From positions 82,866-146,865 of the forward strand of contig NZ_NKHL01000108.1 in the NCBI RefSeq assembly GCF_002934685.1: a stretch of DNA of 64,000 bases, written 5' to 3'. Every line of letters begins with the position of its first letter. Within the stretch, counting starts at the first letter, position 1. Shown one piece after another: positions 55,667-64,000 of the stretch. The notes under the pieces are model-generated. The model worked only from the letters and a program-made list of their open reading frames with translations. It was not told the origin of the DNA and made no database searches. The translations under genes and the position numbers were made by a program. The stretch comes from Pseudomonas bohemica. GTDB taxonomy: Bacteria > Pseudomonadota > Gammaproteobacteria > Pseudomonadales > Pseudomonadaceae.

Positions 55667-58132
55667 ATGAAGCGAACGCGGATCCTGGAGAAGCCCCGAC
55701 TTCTGGGCATCGTTTGGCCATTTATCGCCGTAGTGCTTTTACAGGCACTAGTCGGCTGCGTCAGTCTTTACATGATGTCGGCGGTGCGCAGCTATGTGGG
55801 CGGGGAAAGCCTGTGGTCCAAGGGGCAAAAGGACGCCATTTACTATTTGAATCTCTACGCCAACAGTCGTGACGAGATCAATTACCTGAAGTACCACCAG
55901 GCCATCGCAATTCCCCAGGGCGGGCATGACCTGCGGGCGGCGATGGATCAACCTGAACCGGACATCGCTCGCGCCAGAGCAGACATTCTGCAGGGTGGTA
56001 ACCATCCCGACGATGCCCAGGGAATCATTTGGCTCTATCTGAATTTTCGTCATTTCAGCTACCTGGAGAAGGCCATCGATCTGTGGAAAATCGGTGACGA
56101 CTATCTGGTGCAGCTGGACGATGTCGCTCGGGAAATGCACCAGCGCATTACCGAAGGCAGCGCTACCAACGCCGACGTGTTGAACTGGCGGCAGCGCATC
56201 AGCGCGATCAACGAAGGTGTCACTCCGGCAGCTAAGGCTTTCAGCGATGCGTTGGGCGAAGGTTCGCGGGTGATCCTGCGGATTCTGGTGGTGGTCAACC
56301 TGACCACGGCGGTAGTTTTGATCCTGCTGGCGTTGTTGCGCACCCATAAGTTGCTGGAGCAGCGCCATGCGTTTGCCCTGGCCCTGCAAACGGAGAAGGA
56401 GCGGGCGCAGATTACCCTCGAGTCCATCGGCGACGGGGTGATCACCACCGATGTCGACGGCTTGATCGCCTACATGAACCCCGCGGCCGAGCAAATGACT
56501 CACTGGAAAACCGGTCAGGCCGCCGGTCTGCCGCTGGCCGCGCTGTTCAATCTGCTCGATGAGAACGACCAGAAAGACAGTTCGACCCTGATCGATCACA
56601 TTCTCAGCGGCAAGCTCGGGGGAGGCAGCGAAAATTCCAAACTGATTCAACGCCTGGACGGCAGCACAGTGTCGGTCGCGCTGGTGGGCTCGCCGATCCG
56701 TACCGAAGGCAGGGTCAGTGGCGCGGTGCTGGTGCTGCACGACATGACTCAGGAGCGCCAATACATCGCCAATCTGTCATGGCAGGCCACCCACGACGCC
56801 TTGACGGGCCTGGCCAACCGGCGCGAGTTCGAATACCGCCTGGAACTGGCCTTGAGCGGGCTGGCGCAGCAGGCAGATCGGCATGCGGTCATGTTTCTGG
56901 ATCTGGATCAGTTCAAGTTGGTCAACGACACCAGCGGCCACGCGGCCGGCGATGAATTGCTTCGGCACATCTGCGCCCTGCTGCAACAGGGCATCCGCGA
57001 GGGTGACACCCTGGCACGGCTGGGCGGTGACGAGTTCGGAATCCTGCTGGAGCACTGCTCGCCGGAGTCTGCGGAAAAGATCGCCGAGGGGCTGCGTCAG
57101 ACCGTGGAAAGTCTGCATTTTGTCTGGAAAGGCCGACCCTTCGTAACTACCGTCAGCATCGGCCTGGTGCACGTTGCCAACACACCCACGACGTTGGAAG
57201 CATCGTTGCGCTCGGCAGACATGGCCTGCTACATGGCCAAGGAAAAGGGTCGCAACCGGGTCCAGGTGTATCACGACGACGATTCGGAACTGTCCACCCG
57301 CTTTGGCGAGATGGCATGGATTCAGCGCCTGCACATGGCGCTGGAAGAAAATCGTTTCTGCCTCTATTCGCAGGAAATCGCGCCGCTGAGCCGTGATGCG
57401 GCTGGGGGCAGCGGTCACGTGGAAATTCTCCTGCGATTGCGCGATGAATCCGGTCGCATGATCCTGCCGGACAGCTTCATTCCCGCCGCCGAGCGCTACG
57501 GGATGATGACCACGCTGGATCGCTGGGTGGTGCAGAGCGTGTTCAAGATCATTGCCGATTGCCTGCATGAGAACCACCGCAAGGGCCCGATGGCGGTGTG
57601 TGCGATCAATCTGTCCGGCACCAGTATCGGTGACGACGCCTTCCTCGAATATTTGCGACAGCAGTTCCAGATCTACGCAATTCCCCCTGAACTTATCTGT
57701 TTTGAAATCACCGAAACCAGTGCGATCGCCAATTTGGGCAGCGCTATTCGGTTCATTAACGAGCTCAAGAGTCTGGGGTGCCGTTTTTCTCTGGATGACT
57801 TCTGTGCAGGCATGTCGTCATTTGCTTACTTGAAACATTTGCCTGTAGATTTCCTGAAGATTGATGGCAGTTTCGTAAAAGACATGCTCGACGATCCGGT
57901 CAACCGGGCGATGGTGGAAGTGATCAACCATATCGGGCACGTAATGGGCAAGCAGACGATCGCTGAGTTCGTCGAAAGCCCACAGATAGAGCAGGCGTTA
58001 TTGGAAATCGGTGTGGACTACGCTCAGGGGTATGTCATCGAGCGACCGCAATTATTCACCTGTGAATGTCTGCACGCACGGCCCGCGAGGCAGACCCCAA
58101 TGTTGTTCAGCGCTCCCGGGACTTTTCGCTGA
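55667..58132 (+). CDS. c-di-GMP signalling protein with PAS, GGDEF and EAL domains
   Basis: 821-aa membrane protein. TM1 (about 14-37), periplasmic sensor (about 38-200), TM2 (about 204-224), PAS-like domain (about 245-360, 'LESIGDGVITTDVDGLI' core SIGDGVITTD), GGDEF (about 370-535) with intact active motif GGDEF at 453-457 and an I-site RxxD at 444-447 (product inhibition), then EAL (about 550-805). The EAL signature reads EIL (586-588), a tolerated variant; further catalytic residues look kept: 'INLSGTSIGD' Asn, 'FEITET' Glu, 'SLDDFCAGMSSF' Asp-Asp, 'FLKIDGSFV' Lys, 'IAEFVES' Glu. So it may be both cyclase and phosphodiesterase. The gene ends 35 bases before undA. Confidence 0.92.
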   Translation: MKRTRILEKPRLLGIVWPFIAVVLLQALVGCVSLYMMSAVRSYVGGESLWSKGQKDAIYYLNLYANSRDEINYLKYHQAIAIPQGGHDLRAAMDQPEPDIARARADILQGGNHPDDAQGIIWLYLNFRHFSYLEKAIDLWKIGDDYLVQLDDVAREMHQRITEGSATNADVLNWRQRISAINEGVTPAAKAFSDALGEGSRVILRILVVVNLTTAVVLILLALLRTHKLLEQRHAFALALQTEKERAQITLESIGDGVITTDVDGLIAYMNPAAEQMTHWKTGQAAGLPLAALFNLLDENDQKDSSTLIDHILSGKLGGGSENSKLIQRLDGSTVSVALVGSPIRTEGRVSGAVLVLHDMTQERQYIANLSWQATHDALTGLANRREFEYRLELALSGLAQQADRHAVMFLDLDQFKLVNDTSGHAAGDELLRHICALLQQGIREGDTLARLGGDEFGILLEHCSPESAEKIAEGLRQTVESLHFVWKGRPFVTTVSIGLVHVANTPTTLEASLRSADMACYMAKEKGRNRVQVYHDDDSELSTRFGEMAWIQRLHMALEENRFCLYSQEIAPLSRDAAGGSGHVEILLRLRDESGRMILPDSFIPAAERYGMMTTLDRWVVQSVFKIIADCLHENHRKGPMAVCAINLSGTSIGDDAFLEYLRQQFQIYAIPPELICFEITETSAIANLGSAIRFINELKSLGCRFSLDDFCAGMSSFAYLKHLPVDFLKIDGSFVKDMLDDPVNRAMVEVINHIGHVMGKQTIAEFVESPQIEQALLEIGVDYAQGYVIERPQLFTCECLHARPARQTPMLFSAPGTFR

Positions 58133-58167
58133 ACGATCCGATGTAATACAACATAAGGAGCTACACA

Positions 58168-58965
58168 GTGATCGATACGTTCGTTAGAACCGGTCCGCTG
58201 ATGGATGCCAGCAGTTACCCCGCTTGGGCACAGCAATTGATCAAGGATTGCAGTGAAGCCAAGGCACGCGTGGTAGGGCATGAACTTTATCAACGTATGC
58301 GGGATGGTCGGCTCAGTTCCAGGACCATGCGCCAGTATCTCATTGGTGGATGGCCTGTCGTTGAGCAGTTTGCGGTCTATATGGCGCATAACCTGACCAA
58401 AACCCGTTTCGCCCGTCATCCGGGCGAAGACATGGCGCGTCGCTGGCTGATGCGCAATATTCGGGTTGAGCTCAATCATGCCGATTACTGGGTAAACTGG
58501 AGCGCAGCCCATGAGGTCACGCTCGAAGACCTGCAAGCGCAGCAGGTTCCGTCAGAATTGCACGCACTCAGTCACTGGTGCTGGCACAGCTGTTCGTCGG
58601 AGCCTCTGGTCGTCGCGATTGCAGCCACTAACTACGCCATCGAGGGCGCGACCGGCGAATGGTCGGCTGTCGTATGTTCGCAAGATACATACGCAGATTT
58701 GTTCCCGCCGGACATACGCAAGCGCGCCATGAAATGGCTGAAGATGCATGCGCAATACGATGATTCCCACCCTTGGGAAGCCCTGGAAATCATTTGCACC
58801 CTGGCGGGCAACAACCCCAGTGAGCAACTGCAGGCAGATCTGAGGATGGCGATCTGCAAGAGCTACGAGTACATGTACCTGTTCCTGGAACGGTGCATGG
58901 TTTTGGAACCACCGCAGGAAGCAAAGGCGCCGGTGCGCGAACGCCAGTACGCAGTTCGCGCCTGA
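58168..58965 (+). CDS. undA: 1-undecene-forming fatty acid decarboxylase UndA
   Basis: 265-aa protein of the heme-oxygenase-like diiron oxidase (TenA-fold) superfamily. The metal ligands known for UndA fall at exactly the same residue numbers here: Glu101 and His104 ('RVELNHADYW'), Glu159 ('YAIEGATGEW'), His194, Asp198 and His201 ('KMHAQYDDSHPWEAL'). The N-terminus 'MIDTFVRTGPLM' and the 'LIGGWPVVEQFAVYM' segment also match what I recall of Pseudomonas UndA. It converts lauric acid, with oxygen, to the volatile medium-chain 1-alkene 1-undecene plus CO2. The usual length is 261-265 aa. A GGAG box (AAGGAG) lies before the start (GTG at 58168). It follows a c-di-GMP protein in the same direction. 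Confidence 0.9.
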   Translation: MIDTFVRTGPLMDASSYPAWAQQLIKDCSEAKARVVGHELYQRMRDGRLSSRTMRQYLIGGWPVVEQFAVYMAHNLTKTRFARHPGEDMARRWLMRNIRVELNHADYWVNWSAAHEVTLEDLQAQQVPSELHALSHWCWHSCSSEPLVVAIAATNYAIEGATGEWSAVVCSQDTYADLFPPDIRKRAMKWLKMHAQYDDSHPWEALEIICTLAGNNPSEQLQADLRMAICKSYEYMYLFLERCMVLEPPQEAKAPVRERQYAVRA

Positions 58966-58969
58966 GCCG

Positions 58970-59463
58970 ATCAACCCTCCATTCGAGGCGGTACGGCCTC
59001 GGCGTTTGACCGCATAAAGGGCTGTGTCGGCGTGATGCACAAGACTGTCGGGGAATTCCCCGGCAGCAGCGTCGAGCAGCCCGGGCTGACGGTCAGTTCG
59101 ACCGGGCTTCCATTGGCCGGATTAGTGGGTTGCAGCGCCGCGTGCCGCAGGCATTCGCCTACCAGCGCGCTGACCCACGACTGGTATTGTCAGCGGATCG
59201 CGCAAGGCGCTCCGGCTGGCAGTTCGGTAGATCAGGGCGGTGCGCAGCGGGTAAACCAGACCGGTCAGCAGGGATTCGAGTTGAGTAAGCTCCTGCTCGC
59301 TGAAGCGGCCGTCACGCTGAAACGCCAACTCGCCTGTCTGTTCGCGTGCATAACTCATGGGGTAGCTGGCGTTGTGACAGGCTGCGCCTTCCCACAGAGT
59401 TAACTTTACGCCCGGCTTGGGCGTATCACTTCTTCTGCGCGTCGAACGCTTGCCCATTGACAC
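58970..59463 (-). pseudogene. remains of a GGDEF (diguanylate cyclase) gene
   Basis: Three pieces of a GGDEF protein lie in order on the minus strand. Piece 1 (59463 down to about 59190): 'LTQLESLLTGLVYPLRTALIYR' (core YPLRTALIYRTAS) ending at 'ALRDPLT', the entry of a GGDEF domain ('DPLTG..NR' in intact ones). Piece 2 (about 59160-59060), shifted by one base: 'GECLRHAALQ' and 'VELTVSPGCSTLLPG', the late GGDEF strand ('VT.S.G.A'). Piece 3 (about 59055-58985), back in the first frame: 'HADTALYAVKRRGR', the terminal 'ADxALYxAKxxGR' motif. The middle, with GNR and GGDEF itself, is gone, and so is the N-terminal half. So the gene has an internal deletion plus frameshifts. The intact ancestor was probably a cyclase found in this position next to yciK in other Pseudomonas. 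Confidence 0.75.
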
Positions 59464-60172
59464 CTGTGCTGTCCGGGCCCATCAAGTACAGGTAGACCGG
59501 CATGATTTCTTCAGGCGTCGGATTGTTCAGCGGGTTCTCCGCAGGATACGCCTGGGCGCGCATGTCGGTTCGGGTGCCGCCAGGATTAATGCTGTTGGCG
59601 CGCACCGAAGCGACGTTTTCCAGTTCATCGGCCAAGGTCTGCATCAACCCCTCGGTGGCGAACTTAGAGATCCCATAAGCCCCCCAATACGCGCGGCCCT
59701 TGCGCCCGACGCTGCTGGACGTGAACACCACCGAGGCGTCCTGAGACAGCTTGAGCAGCGGCAGCAGCGTCGCGGTGAGCATGAACGTCGCGTTGACGTT
59801 GATGTGCATCACCCGCATGAAATGCTCGCCCGACAACTGCTCGATCGGTGTGCGCGGACCAATGATCGATGCGTTGTGCAGCAGGCCGTCGAGATGTCCG
59901 AACTCAGCCTCGATCATCGCCGCCAGCTCATCATATTGATGGGGCAGGGCGGTTTCCAGATTGAAGGGGATCACCACCGGCTGTGGATGGCCAGCGGCTT
60001 CGATCTCGTCGTAGATGGCCGTCAGGTTCGACTCGGTCTTGCCCAGCAGCAACACCGTCGCGCCGTGTGCAGCGTAGGTCTTGGCCGCCGCAGCACCAAT
60101 GCCACGACCTGCGCCGGTGACCAGAATAACGCGCCCTTTAAGCAGGTCGGGGCGGGCGGAGTAGTTGAACAT
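59426..60172 (-). CDS. YciK-family short-chain dehydrogenase/oxidoreductase
   Basis: 248-aa SDR. 'VILVTGAGRGIGAAAA' near 16 is the NAD(P) motif; 'LLHNASIIG' near 95; catalytic Ser in 'VVFTSSSVGRKG' near 146, Tyr-x3-Lys in 'WGAYGISKFA' near 160. 'MFNYSARPDLLKGR' is the YciK-type N-terminus, which selects the ATG at 60170-60172 over an upstream one. Substrate unknown. It is next to mupP and ubiG, as in other Pseudomonas; a REP pair lies between yciK and mupP. Confidence 0.9.
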   Translation of the reverse strand: MFNYSARPDLLKGRVILVTGAGRGIGAAAAKTYAAHGATVLLLGKTESNLTAIYDEIEAAGHPQPVVIPFNLETALPHQYDELAAMIEAEFGHLDGLLHNASIIGPRTPIEQLSGEHFMRVMHINVNATFMLTATLLPLLKLSQDASVVFTSSSVGRKGRAYWGAYGISKFATEGLMQTLADELENVASVRANSINPGGTRTDMRAQAYPAENPLNNPTPEEIMPVYLYLMGPDSTGVNGQAFDAQKK

Positions 60173-60245
60173 GGGGAGGCCTCTTCGCATGTGATCAAAC
60201 TGGGGGAGGGGCATGGCGATTTCGCGATGAGCGTTGAGTTTCTTG

Positions 60246-60335
60246 TGGCAGTGAGCTTGCTCACGAAGGCGGCGCAGCGGCTGTTACATCTGATGTGGAT
60301 GTAAGAACCACGTCGTGAGCAAGCTCACTCCCACC
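60246..60335. repeat. REP pair (GAGCTTGCTC type), inverted
   Basis: GTGGCAGTGAGCTTGCTCACGAAGG (about 60245-60269) faces GTCGTGAGCAAGCTCACTCCCAC (about 60312-60334), between mupP and yciK. Confidence 0.82.
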
Positions 60336-60357
60336 GGCGTGTTCAGCCTCAGGGCCG

Positions 60358-61029
60358 TCAGCAGCTGCAAAGAGCGTTATCGAGCACCCGGCGTAAATCC
60401 AGCGGCTGATCTACCACCACGTCCGCGCCCCAATGATCGGGGTTGTCATGGGGGTGGATGTAGCCGTAGCGCACGGCGGCGGTTTTGGTGCCTGCATCGC
60501 GGCCGGACTGGATGTCACGCAGATCGTCGCCGACGAACAACACGCTGGCCGGGTCCAGATCGAGCATCCTGCAGGCCAGCAGCAGGGGTTCGGGGTCCGG
60601 CTTGCTTCTGGTCACGTGATCCGGGCAGATCAGCACCGCCGAACGTTCGGCCAGCCCCAACTGCTCCATGATCGGCTGCGCGAAACGCACCGGCTTGTTA
60701 GTGACCACGCCCCAGATCAGCTTCGACTTCTCGATGTCGACCAGAACTTGCTCCATGCCCTCGAACAGCTTGCTATGGACGGCGCAATCCTTCTGATAGC
60801 GCTCCAGAAATTCTAGGCGCAAGGTCTCGAATTCCGGCGCGCTCGCGGACATCGCGAACGCTGCCGAGACCATGGCCTTGGCGCCGCCGGAAATTTCGTC
60901 GCGGATCAGCTTGTCGTCAACCGGGGCAAAGCCACGCTCGGCGAGCATGGCCTGGCAGATGGCGATGAAGTCCGGCGCTGTGTCGAGCAGAGTGCCGTCC
61001 ATGTCGAATAGAACCGCTCTCAGGCGCAT
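60358..61029 (-). CDS. mupP: N-acetylmuramic acid 6-phosphate phosphatase MupP
   Basis: 223-aa HAD-family phosphatase. The nucleophile Asp is in '[16 protein letters not shown]' (core DMDGTLLDT) near 8; 'GVVTNKP' near 107 is motif II; Lys and acidic motif in '[14 protein letters not shown]' near 143 and '[14 protein letters not shown]' near 165 (core GDDLRDI). It acts in peptidoglycan recycling in Pseudomonas (MurNAc-6-P to MurNAc, with AmgK/MurU). Placement between yciK and ubiG is the standard one and the reason for calling it MupP rather than a phosphoglycolate phosphatase. It starts three bases after ubiG. Confidence 0.92.
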   Translation of the reverse strand: MRLRAVLFDMDGTLLDTAPDFIAICQAMLAERGFAPVDDKLIRDEISGGAKAMVSAAFAMSASAPEFETLRLEFLERYQKDCAVHSKLFEGMEQVLVDIEKSKLIWGVVTNKPVRFAQPIMEQLGLAERSAVLICPDHVTRSKPDPEPLLLACRMLDLDPASVLFVGDDLRDIQSGRDAGTKTAAVRYGYIHPHDNPDHWGADVVVDQPLDLRRVLDNALCSC

Positions 61030-61032
61030 GAC

Positions 61033-61731
61033 TCAGGCCCCCTTCAGCGTCTGGATCATGTAGTTGACGTCGACATCGGAGGCCAGTTTGTAATGCTTGG
61101 TCAGCGGGTTGTAGGTCAGGCCGATGATGTCCTTGACCTCAAGACCCGCGTTGCGGCTCCATGCGCCCAACTCCGAAGGGCGAATGAACTTCTTGAAGTC
61201 ATGGGTCCCGCGCGGCAGCAGGTTCATAATGTATTCGGCGCCGATGATCGCGAACAGGTACGCCTTCGGGTTGCGGTTGATGGTGGAGAAAAAAACCTGG
61301 CCGCCCGGTTTGACCATTTTGTAGCAGGCGCGAATCACCGAGGAAGGATCGGGCACGTGCTCCAGCATTTCCAGGCAGGTGACGACGTCGAACTGCTCGG
61401 GCATTTCCTCGGCCAGGGCTTCGGCGGTGATCTGGCGATACTCGACGCTGACGCCGGACTCCAGTTGATGCAACTGAGCCACGGCCAGTGGCGCCTCACC
61501 CATGTCTATCCCGGTCACAGTGGCGCCGCGCAAGGCCATCGCCTCGCTGAGAATTCCGCCGCCACAACCAACGTCAAGCACCTTCTTGCCCGCCAGACCC
61601 ACGCGCTCGTCGATCCAGTTCACCCGCAGCGGGTTGATGTCGTGCAGCGGCTTGAACTCGCTGTTGCGGTCCCACCAGCGATGGGCCAGGGCCTCGAATT
61701 TGGCGATTTCGGCGTGGTCGACGTTGCTCAT
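61033..61731 (-). CDS. ubiG: bifunctional 2-polyprenyl-6-hydroxyphenol methylase / 3-demethylubiquinol 3-O-methyltransferase
   Basis: 232-aa SAM-dependent O-methyltransferase that acts twice in ubiquinone synthesis. '[26 protein letters not shown]' pattern (core [14 protein letters not shown]) near 11 is diagnostic for UbiG; SAM motif I '[16 protein letters not shown]' (core [11 protein letters not shown]) near 53; '[13 protein letters not shown]' near 118. The ATG at 61729-61731 is chosen; the upstream extension overlaps mtaD. Confidence 0.95.
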   Translation of the reverse strand: MSNVDHAEIAKFEALAHRWWDRNSEFKPLHDINPLRVNWIDERVGLAGKKVLDVGCGGGILSEAMALRGATVTGIDMGEAPLAVAQLHQLESGVSVEYRQITAEALAEEMPEQFDVVTCLEMLEHVPDPSSVIRACYKMVKPGGQVFFSTINRNPKAYLFAIIGAEYIMNLLPRGTHDFKKFIRPSELGAWSRNAGLEVKDIIGLTYNPLTKHYKLASDVDVNYMIQTLKGA

Positions 61732-61825
61732 GTGTGATCCCTCTAAAACTTGAAATTCGGTATCGGACCCCGGCATCTGGCCGTGATCGTGCAAAATTTT
61801 GTCATTAACGCTCGGCGCCCTTGCC

Positions 61826-63154
61826 TCAACCCCTGGCGGCAATGCGATTGCCCCAGCTTTTGGCGGTTCTGATCAGCGCCTGTTCGTCCATTCGCGTCAG
61901 GCGTTTGTCCTGGAGCAGTTGCTTGCCCGCGACCCAGACGTGTTGCACGCAGTCGCGGCCGCTGGCGTATATAAGCTGCGAAACCGCGTCGTAAATCGGC
62001 TGTTGCGCCAGCCCCGACAAGTCGAATGCGACCATGTCCGCTGCCTTGCCGATTTCCAGGGAACCGGTGAGGTCTTCGATGCCCAGAGCACGCGCGCCAT
62101 TGAGTGTCGCCATGCGCAGCGCACGATGGGCATCCAACGCGGTGGCCGAGCCTGCGACAGCCTTGGCCAGCAATGCAGCGGTGCGGGTTTCGCTCAGCAG
62201 GTCCAGGTCATTATTGCTGGCAGCTCCGTCCGTGCCGATAGCGACATTGACTCCCGCTTGCCACAGCCGTTCGACGGGGCAGAAACCGCTGGCCAGCTTC
62301 AGGTTCGATTCCGGGCAGTGAATCACGCTGGAATTGGTTTCTACCAGCATCGCCAGGTCGTCATCGCTGATCTGGGTCATGTGCACGGCCTGGAAGCGCG
62401 GGCCGAGCAGTCCCAGCCGATGCAACCGGGCGAGCGGACGTTCCTGACGCTGCTGCACCGCCTCGTTCACTTCAAAGGCGGTTTCATGAACGTGCATGTG
62501 AATCGCGGCGTCCAGTTCATCGGCGATGACCCGAATCTTTTCCAGGTTTTCATCGCTGACGGTATAGGGCGCATGCGGGCCTATGGCGATTCTGATCCGG
62601 TCGTGGTGGGCCAGATCGTTGAACAGTTCGACGCCGATGTGCAGCGATTCGTCAGCGTTACGCGCGCCGGGTATCGGGAAGTCGAGCACGGGCACGGTGA
62701 TCTGTGCGCGAATGCCGCTGTTATGCACGCGCTCGCAGGCGACCTTCGGGAAGAAGTACATGTCCGAGAAACAGGTGATGCCGCCCTTGAGCTGCTCGGC
62801 GATGGCGATATCGGTGCCGTCGCGGACGAAATCTTCGTTGACCCATTTGCTCTCCGCAGGCCAGATGTGCTCCTGCAGCCAGGTCATCAGCGGCAAGTCA
62901 TCGGCCAGGCCGCGGAACAGCGTCATCGCCGCATGACCGTGGGCATTGATCAGTCCCGGGCTGAGCAGCATGCCGGGCAGTTCGCGGACTTCCAGGGCGT
63001 ATTGCCGCAAGGCTTCGGCCTTGGGCCCGATATAGACGATCAGGCCGTCACGAATCCCGATACCGTGTTGCTGCAGCACGACGCCAGCGGGTTCGACCGG
63101 TACCAGCCAGTCCGGCAGGAGCAGCAGGTCCAGCGGGGCAACGGAGTCGGGCAT
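61826..63154 (-). CDS. mtaD: 5-methylthioadenosine/S-adenosylhomocysteine deaminase (TRZ/ATZ family)
   Basis: 442-aa amidohydrolase that deaminates MTA to methylthioinosine in the Pseudomonas methionine salvage pathway. Metal ligands: '[14 protein letters not shown]' (core AHGHAAM) near 70 (HxH), '[11 protein letters not shown]' near 210 (His), '[14 protein letters not shown]' near 280 (His), and '[14 protein letters not shown]' near 310 (Asp). It is divergent from mtnA with a gap of 229 bases, and those two act in the same salvage pathway. Confidence 0.93.
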   Translation of the reverse strand: MPDSVAPLDLLLLPDWLVPVEPAGVVLQQHGIGIRDGLIVYIGPKAEALRQYALEVRELPGMLLSPGLINAHGHAAMTLFRGLADDLPLMTWLQEHIWPAESKWVNEDFVRDGTDIAIAEQLKGGITCFSDMYFFPKVACERVHNSGIRAQITVPVLDFPIPGARNADESLHIGVELFNDLAHHDRIRIAIGPHAPYTVSDENLEKIRVIADELDAAIHMHVHETAFEVNEAVQQRQERPLARLHRLGLLGPRFQAVHMTQISDDDLAMLVETNSSVIHCPESNLKLASGFCPVERLWQAGVNVAIGTDGAASNNDLDLLSETRTAALLAKAVAGSATALDAHRALRMATLNGARALGIEDLTGSLEIGKAADMVAFDLSGLAQQPIYDAVSQLIYASGRDCVQHVWVAGKQLLQDKRLTRMDEQALIRTAKSWGNRIAARG

Positions 63155-63280
63155 GAGAACAGGGATCCAGTGGCATTTGACGGGAGGGCGAAGTATACCC
63201 GAGCGTCTTGACGGGCGGCTCGCTATAATCGGCGGCTTTTTCAGTTGCTGGCCATTTGATTCCGGGCATCCGAGACAAAT

Positions 63281-63307
63281 TGTGGGAGCGAGCTTGCTCG
63301 CGAAGGC
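63281..63307. repeat. single REP element (GAGCTTGCTC type)
   Basis: TGTGGGAGCGAGCTTGCTCG with CGAAGGC after it, without a clear inverted partner, in the mtaD-mtnA gap. Confidence 0.75.
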
Positions 63308-63383
63308 TGAGGTTCGATCACTGCAAATGGTTCGAATGTACCAAGCGCCCTGATCTTCAAATTTTCATCAAGTGGGGTGTGCA

Positions 63384-64000
63384 ATGCGCGATCGATTACT
63401 GGCTGCGGAGAAAGTGAAGGCCATCGATTGGCAGGACGGCACGCTATATCTGCTGGATCAGCGGGTGCTGCCGTTCGAGGAAAGCTGGCGGCCCTATCAC
63501 AGCGCTGAAGGGGTGGCCGAGGCCATTCGGAGCATGGTCGTGCGTGGCGCGCCGGCCATCGGCATTGCCGCGGCGTATGGTCTGGTGCTGGCGGTCTTCG
63601 AACGTTATGCCGAGGGCGGCGATTGGCAAATGGCCCTGGAAGAGGACTTCGACCTGCTGGTCAACGCGCGGCCCACGGCCGTCAATCTGTTCTGGGCGCT
63701 GAACCGCATGCGCGAGCGTCTATATCGGCTCAAGAGCAACGAAGACCCTCGTGCTGCCATGGAAGCGGAGGCGGCAGCGATCCACCTCAGCGACCGCGAA
63801 GCCAACCTGACCATGGCGCAACTGGGCGTGGAGCTGATCCGCAAGCATCAGGGCAACCTGCAAACCGTGCTGACCCACTGTAACGCTGGCGCTCTGGCCA
63901 CGGGTGGCTTTGGTACGGCGCTGGGGGTGATTCGCGCGGCTTATATAGAAGGCATGATCGAGCGCGTCTATGCCGACGAAACCCGCCCCTGGCTGCAGGG
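63384..64000 (+). CDS. mtnA: S-methyl-5-thioribose-1-phosphate isomerase (partial, runs off the window)
   Basis: First 205 codons; the gene continues past the window end. '[30 protein letters not shown]' pattern (core [14 protein letters not shown]) and '[17 protein letters not shown]' near 52 (core [15 protein letters not shown]) are eIF2B/MtnA signatures. '[19 protein letters not shown]' near 167 (core [12 protein letters not shown]) holds the catalytic Cys, and '[11 protein letters not shown]' near 195 is the end seen here. The enzyme isomerises methylthioribose-1-P to methylthioribulose-1-P. The ATG at 63384 follows a GTGGGG stretch. Confidence 0.94.
   Translation, partial: MRDRLLAAEKVKAIDWQDGTLYLLDQRVLPFEESWRPYHSAEGVAEAIRSMVVRGAPAIGIAAAYGLVLAVFERYAEGGDWQMALEEDFDLLVNARPTAVNLFWALNRMRERLYRLKSNEDPRAAMEAEAAAIHLSDREANLTMAQLGVELIRKHQGNLQTVLTHCNAGALATGGFGTALGVIRAAYIEGMIERVYADETRPWLQ

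Noticed and set aside
61799..63211. 470-codon open frame antisense to mtaD
   Set aside because: Shadow of a confident gene; no recognisable motif.

Overview
The window is chromosomal DNA of a Pseudomonas, most likely of the fluorescens/syringae side of the genus. This rests on gene content and order: a gacS-cysM-rlmD-relA-mazG block, an aerobic late cobalamin cluster, a gbuA/gbuR pair, yciK-mupP-ubiG-mtaD-mtnA, an undA gene, high GC, and many short REP-type palindromes (GAGCTTGCTC and GCGCTTGCCCGCGA types) in nearly every intergenic gap. I see no rRNA, tRNA, CRISPR array, insertion sequence or intact prophage. Most genes are core Pseudomonas genes, often overlapping by 1-8 bases.

Layout. 0-8 kb: end of a possible thioredoxin-like gene, a META-domain lipoprotein, a zinc-ribbon protein, ldhA, and the global-regulator kinase gacS, divergent from an OmpR-type two-component pair. 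After that pair lies an array of almost four 118-bp repeats built from paired REPs. 8-14.4 kb: cysM, rlmD, relA, mazG and a DUF2058 gene, ending in a clear terminator. 14.4-24.7 kb: a small protein, a DUF3108 protein, purM-purN, a DUF2066 protein, an AI-2E-type permease, hda overlapping a sirtuin gene, two NlpC/P60 lipoproteins, and a sorbosone-dehydrogenase-like lipoprotein. 24.8-35.6 kb: a cobalamin riboswitch followed by cobO-cobB-bluB-cobD-cobC-cobQ-cobU-cobT-alpha-ribazole phosphatase-cobS, then an MFS transporter with a tiny overlapping membrane ORF.

35.8-41 kb: a FadL-type porin, a lysozyme-like protein that seems to lack its catalytic Glu, a small conserved protein, an almost 0.9-kb gene-free stretch with a DnaA box, and rmuC. 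41-47.3 kb: a guanidinobutyrate/nucleobase region with an NCS1 transporter, a 41-aa protein, an ACP-like protein, a sodium:solute symporter broken by one in-frame TGA, gbuA and gbuR. 47.3-58 kb: tapT, small genes, fumC with an NAD(P)H oxidoreductase, a DUF2059 protein, bolA-like, trhO, a DsbA-like protein, an ABC exporter and a GGDEF-EAL protein. 58-64 kb: undA (1-undecene synthesis), the remains of a diguanylate cyclase gene, yciK, mupP, ubiG, mtaD and the start of mtnA.

The best items for a second look are the undA gene and its neighbourhood, the decayed GGDEF gene beside it, the nonsense codon in the symporter of the guanidinobutyrate locus, the 118-bp REP-pair array, and a 9+9 base palindrome between gbuA and gbuR. 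No wholly new multi-gene system was found.
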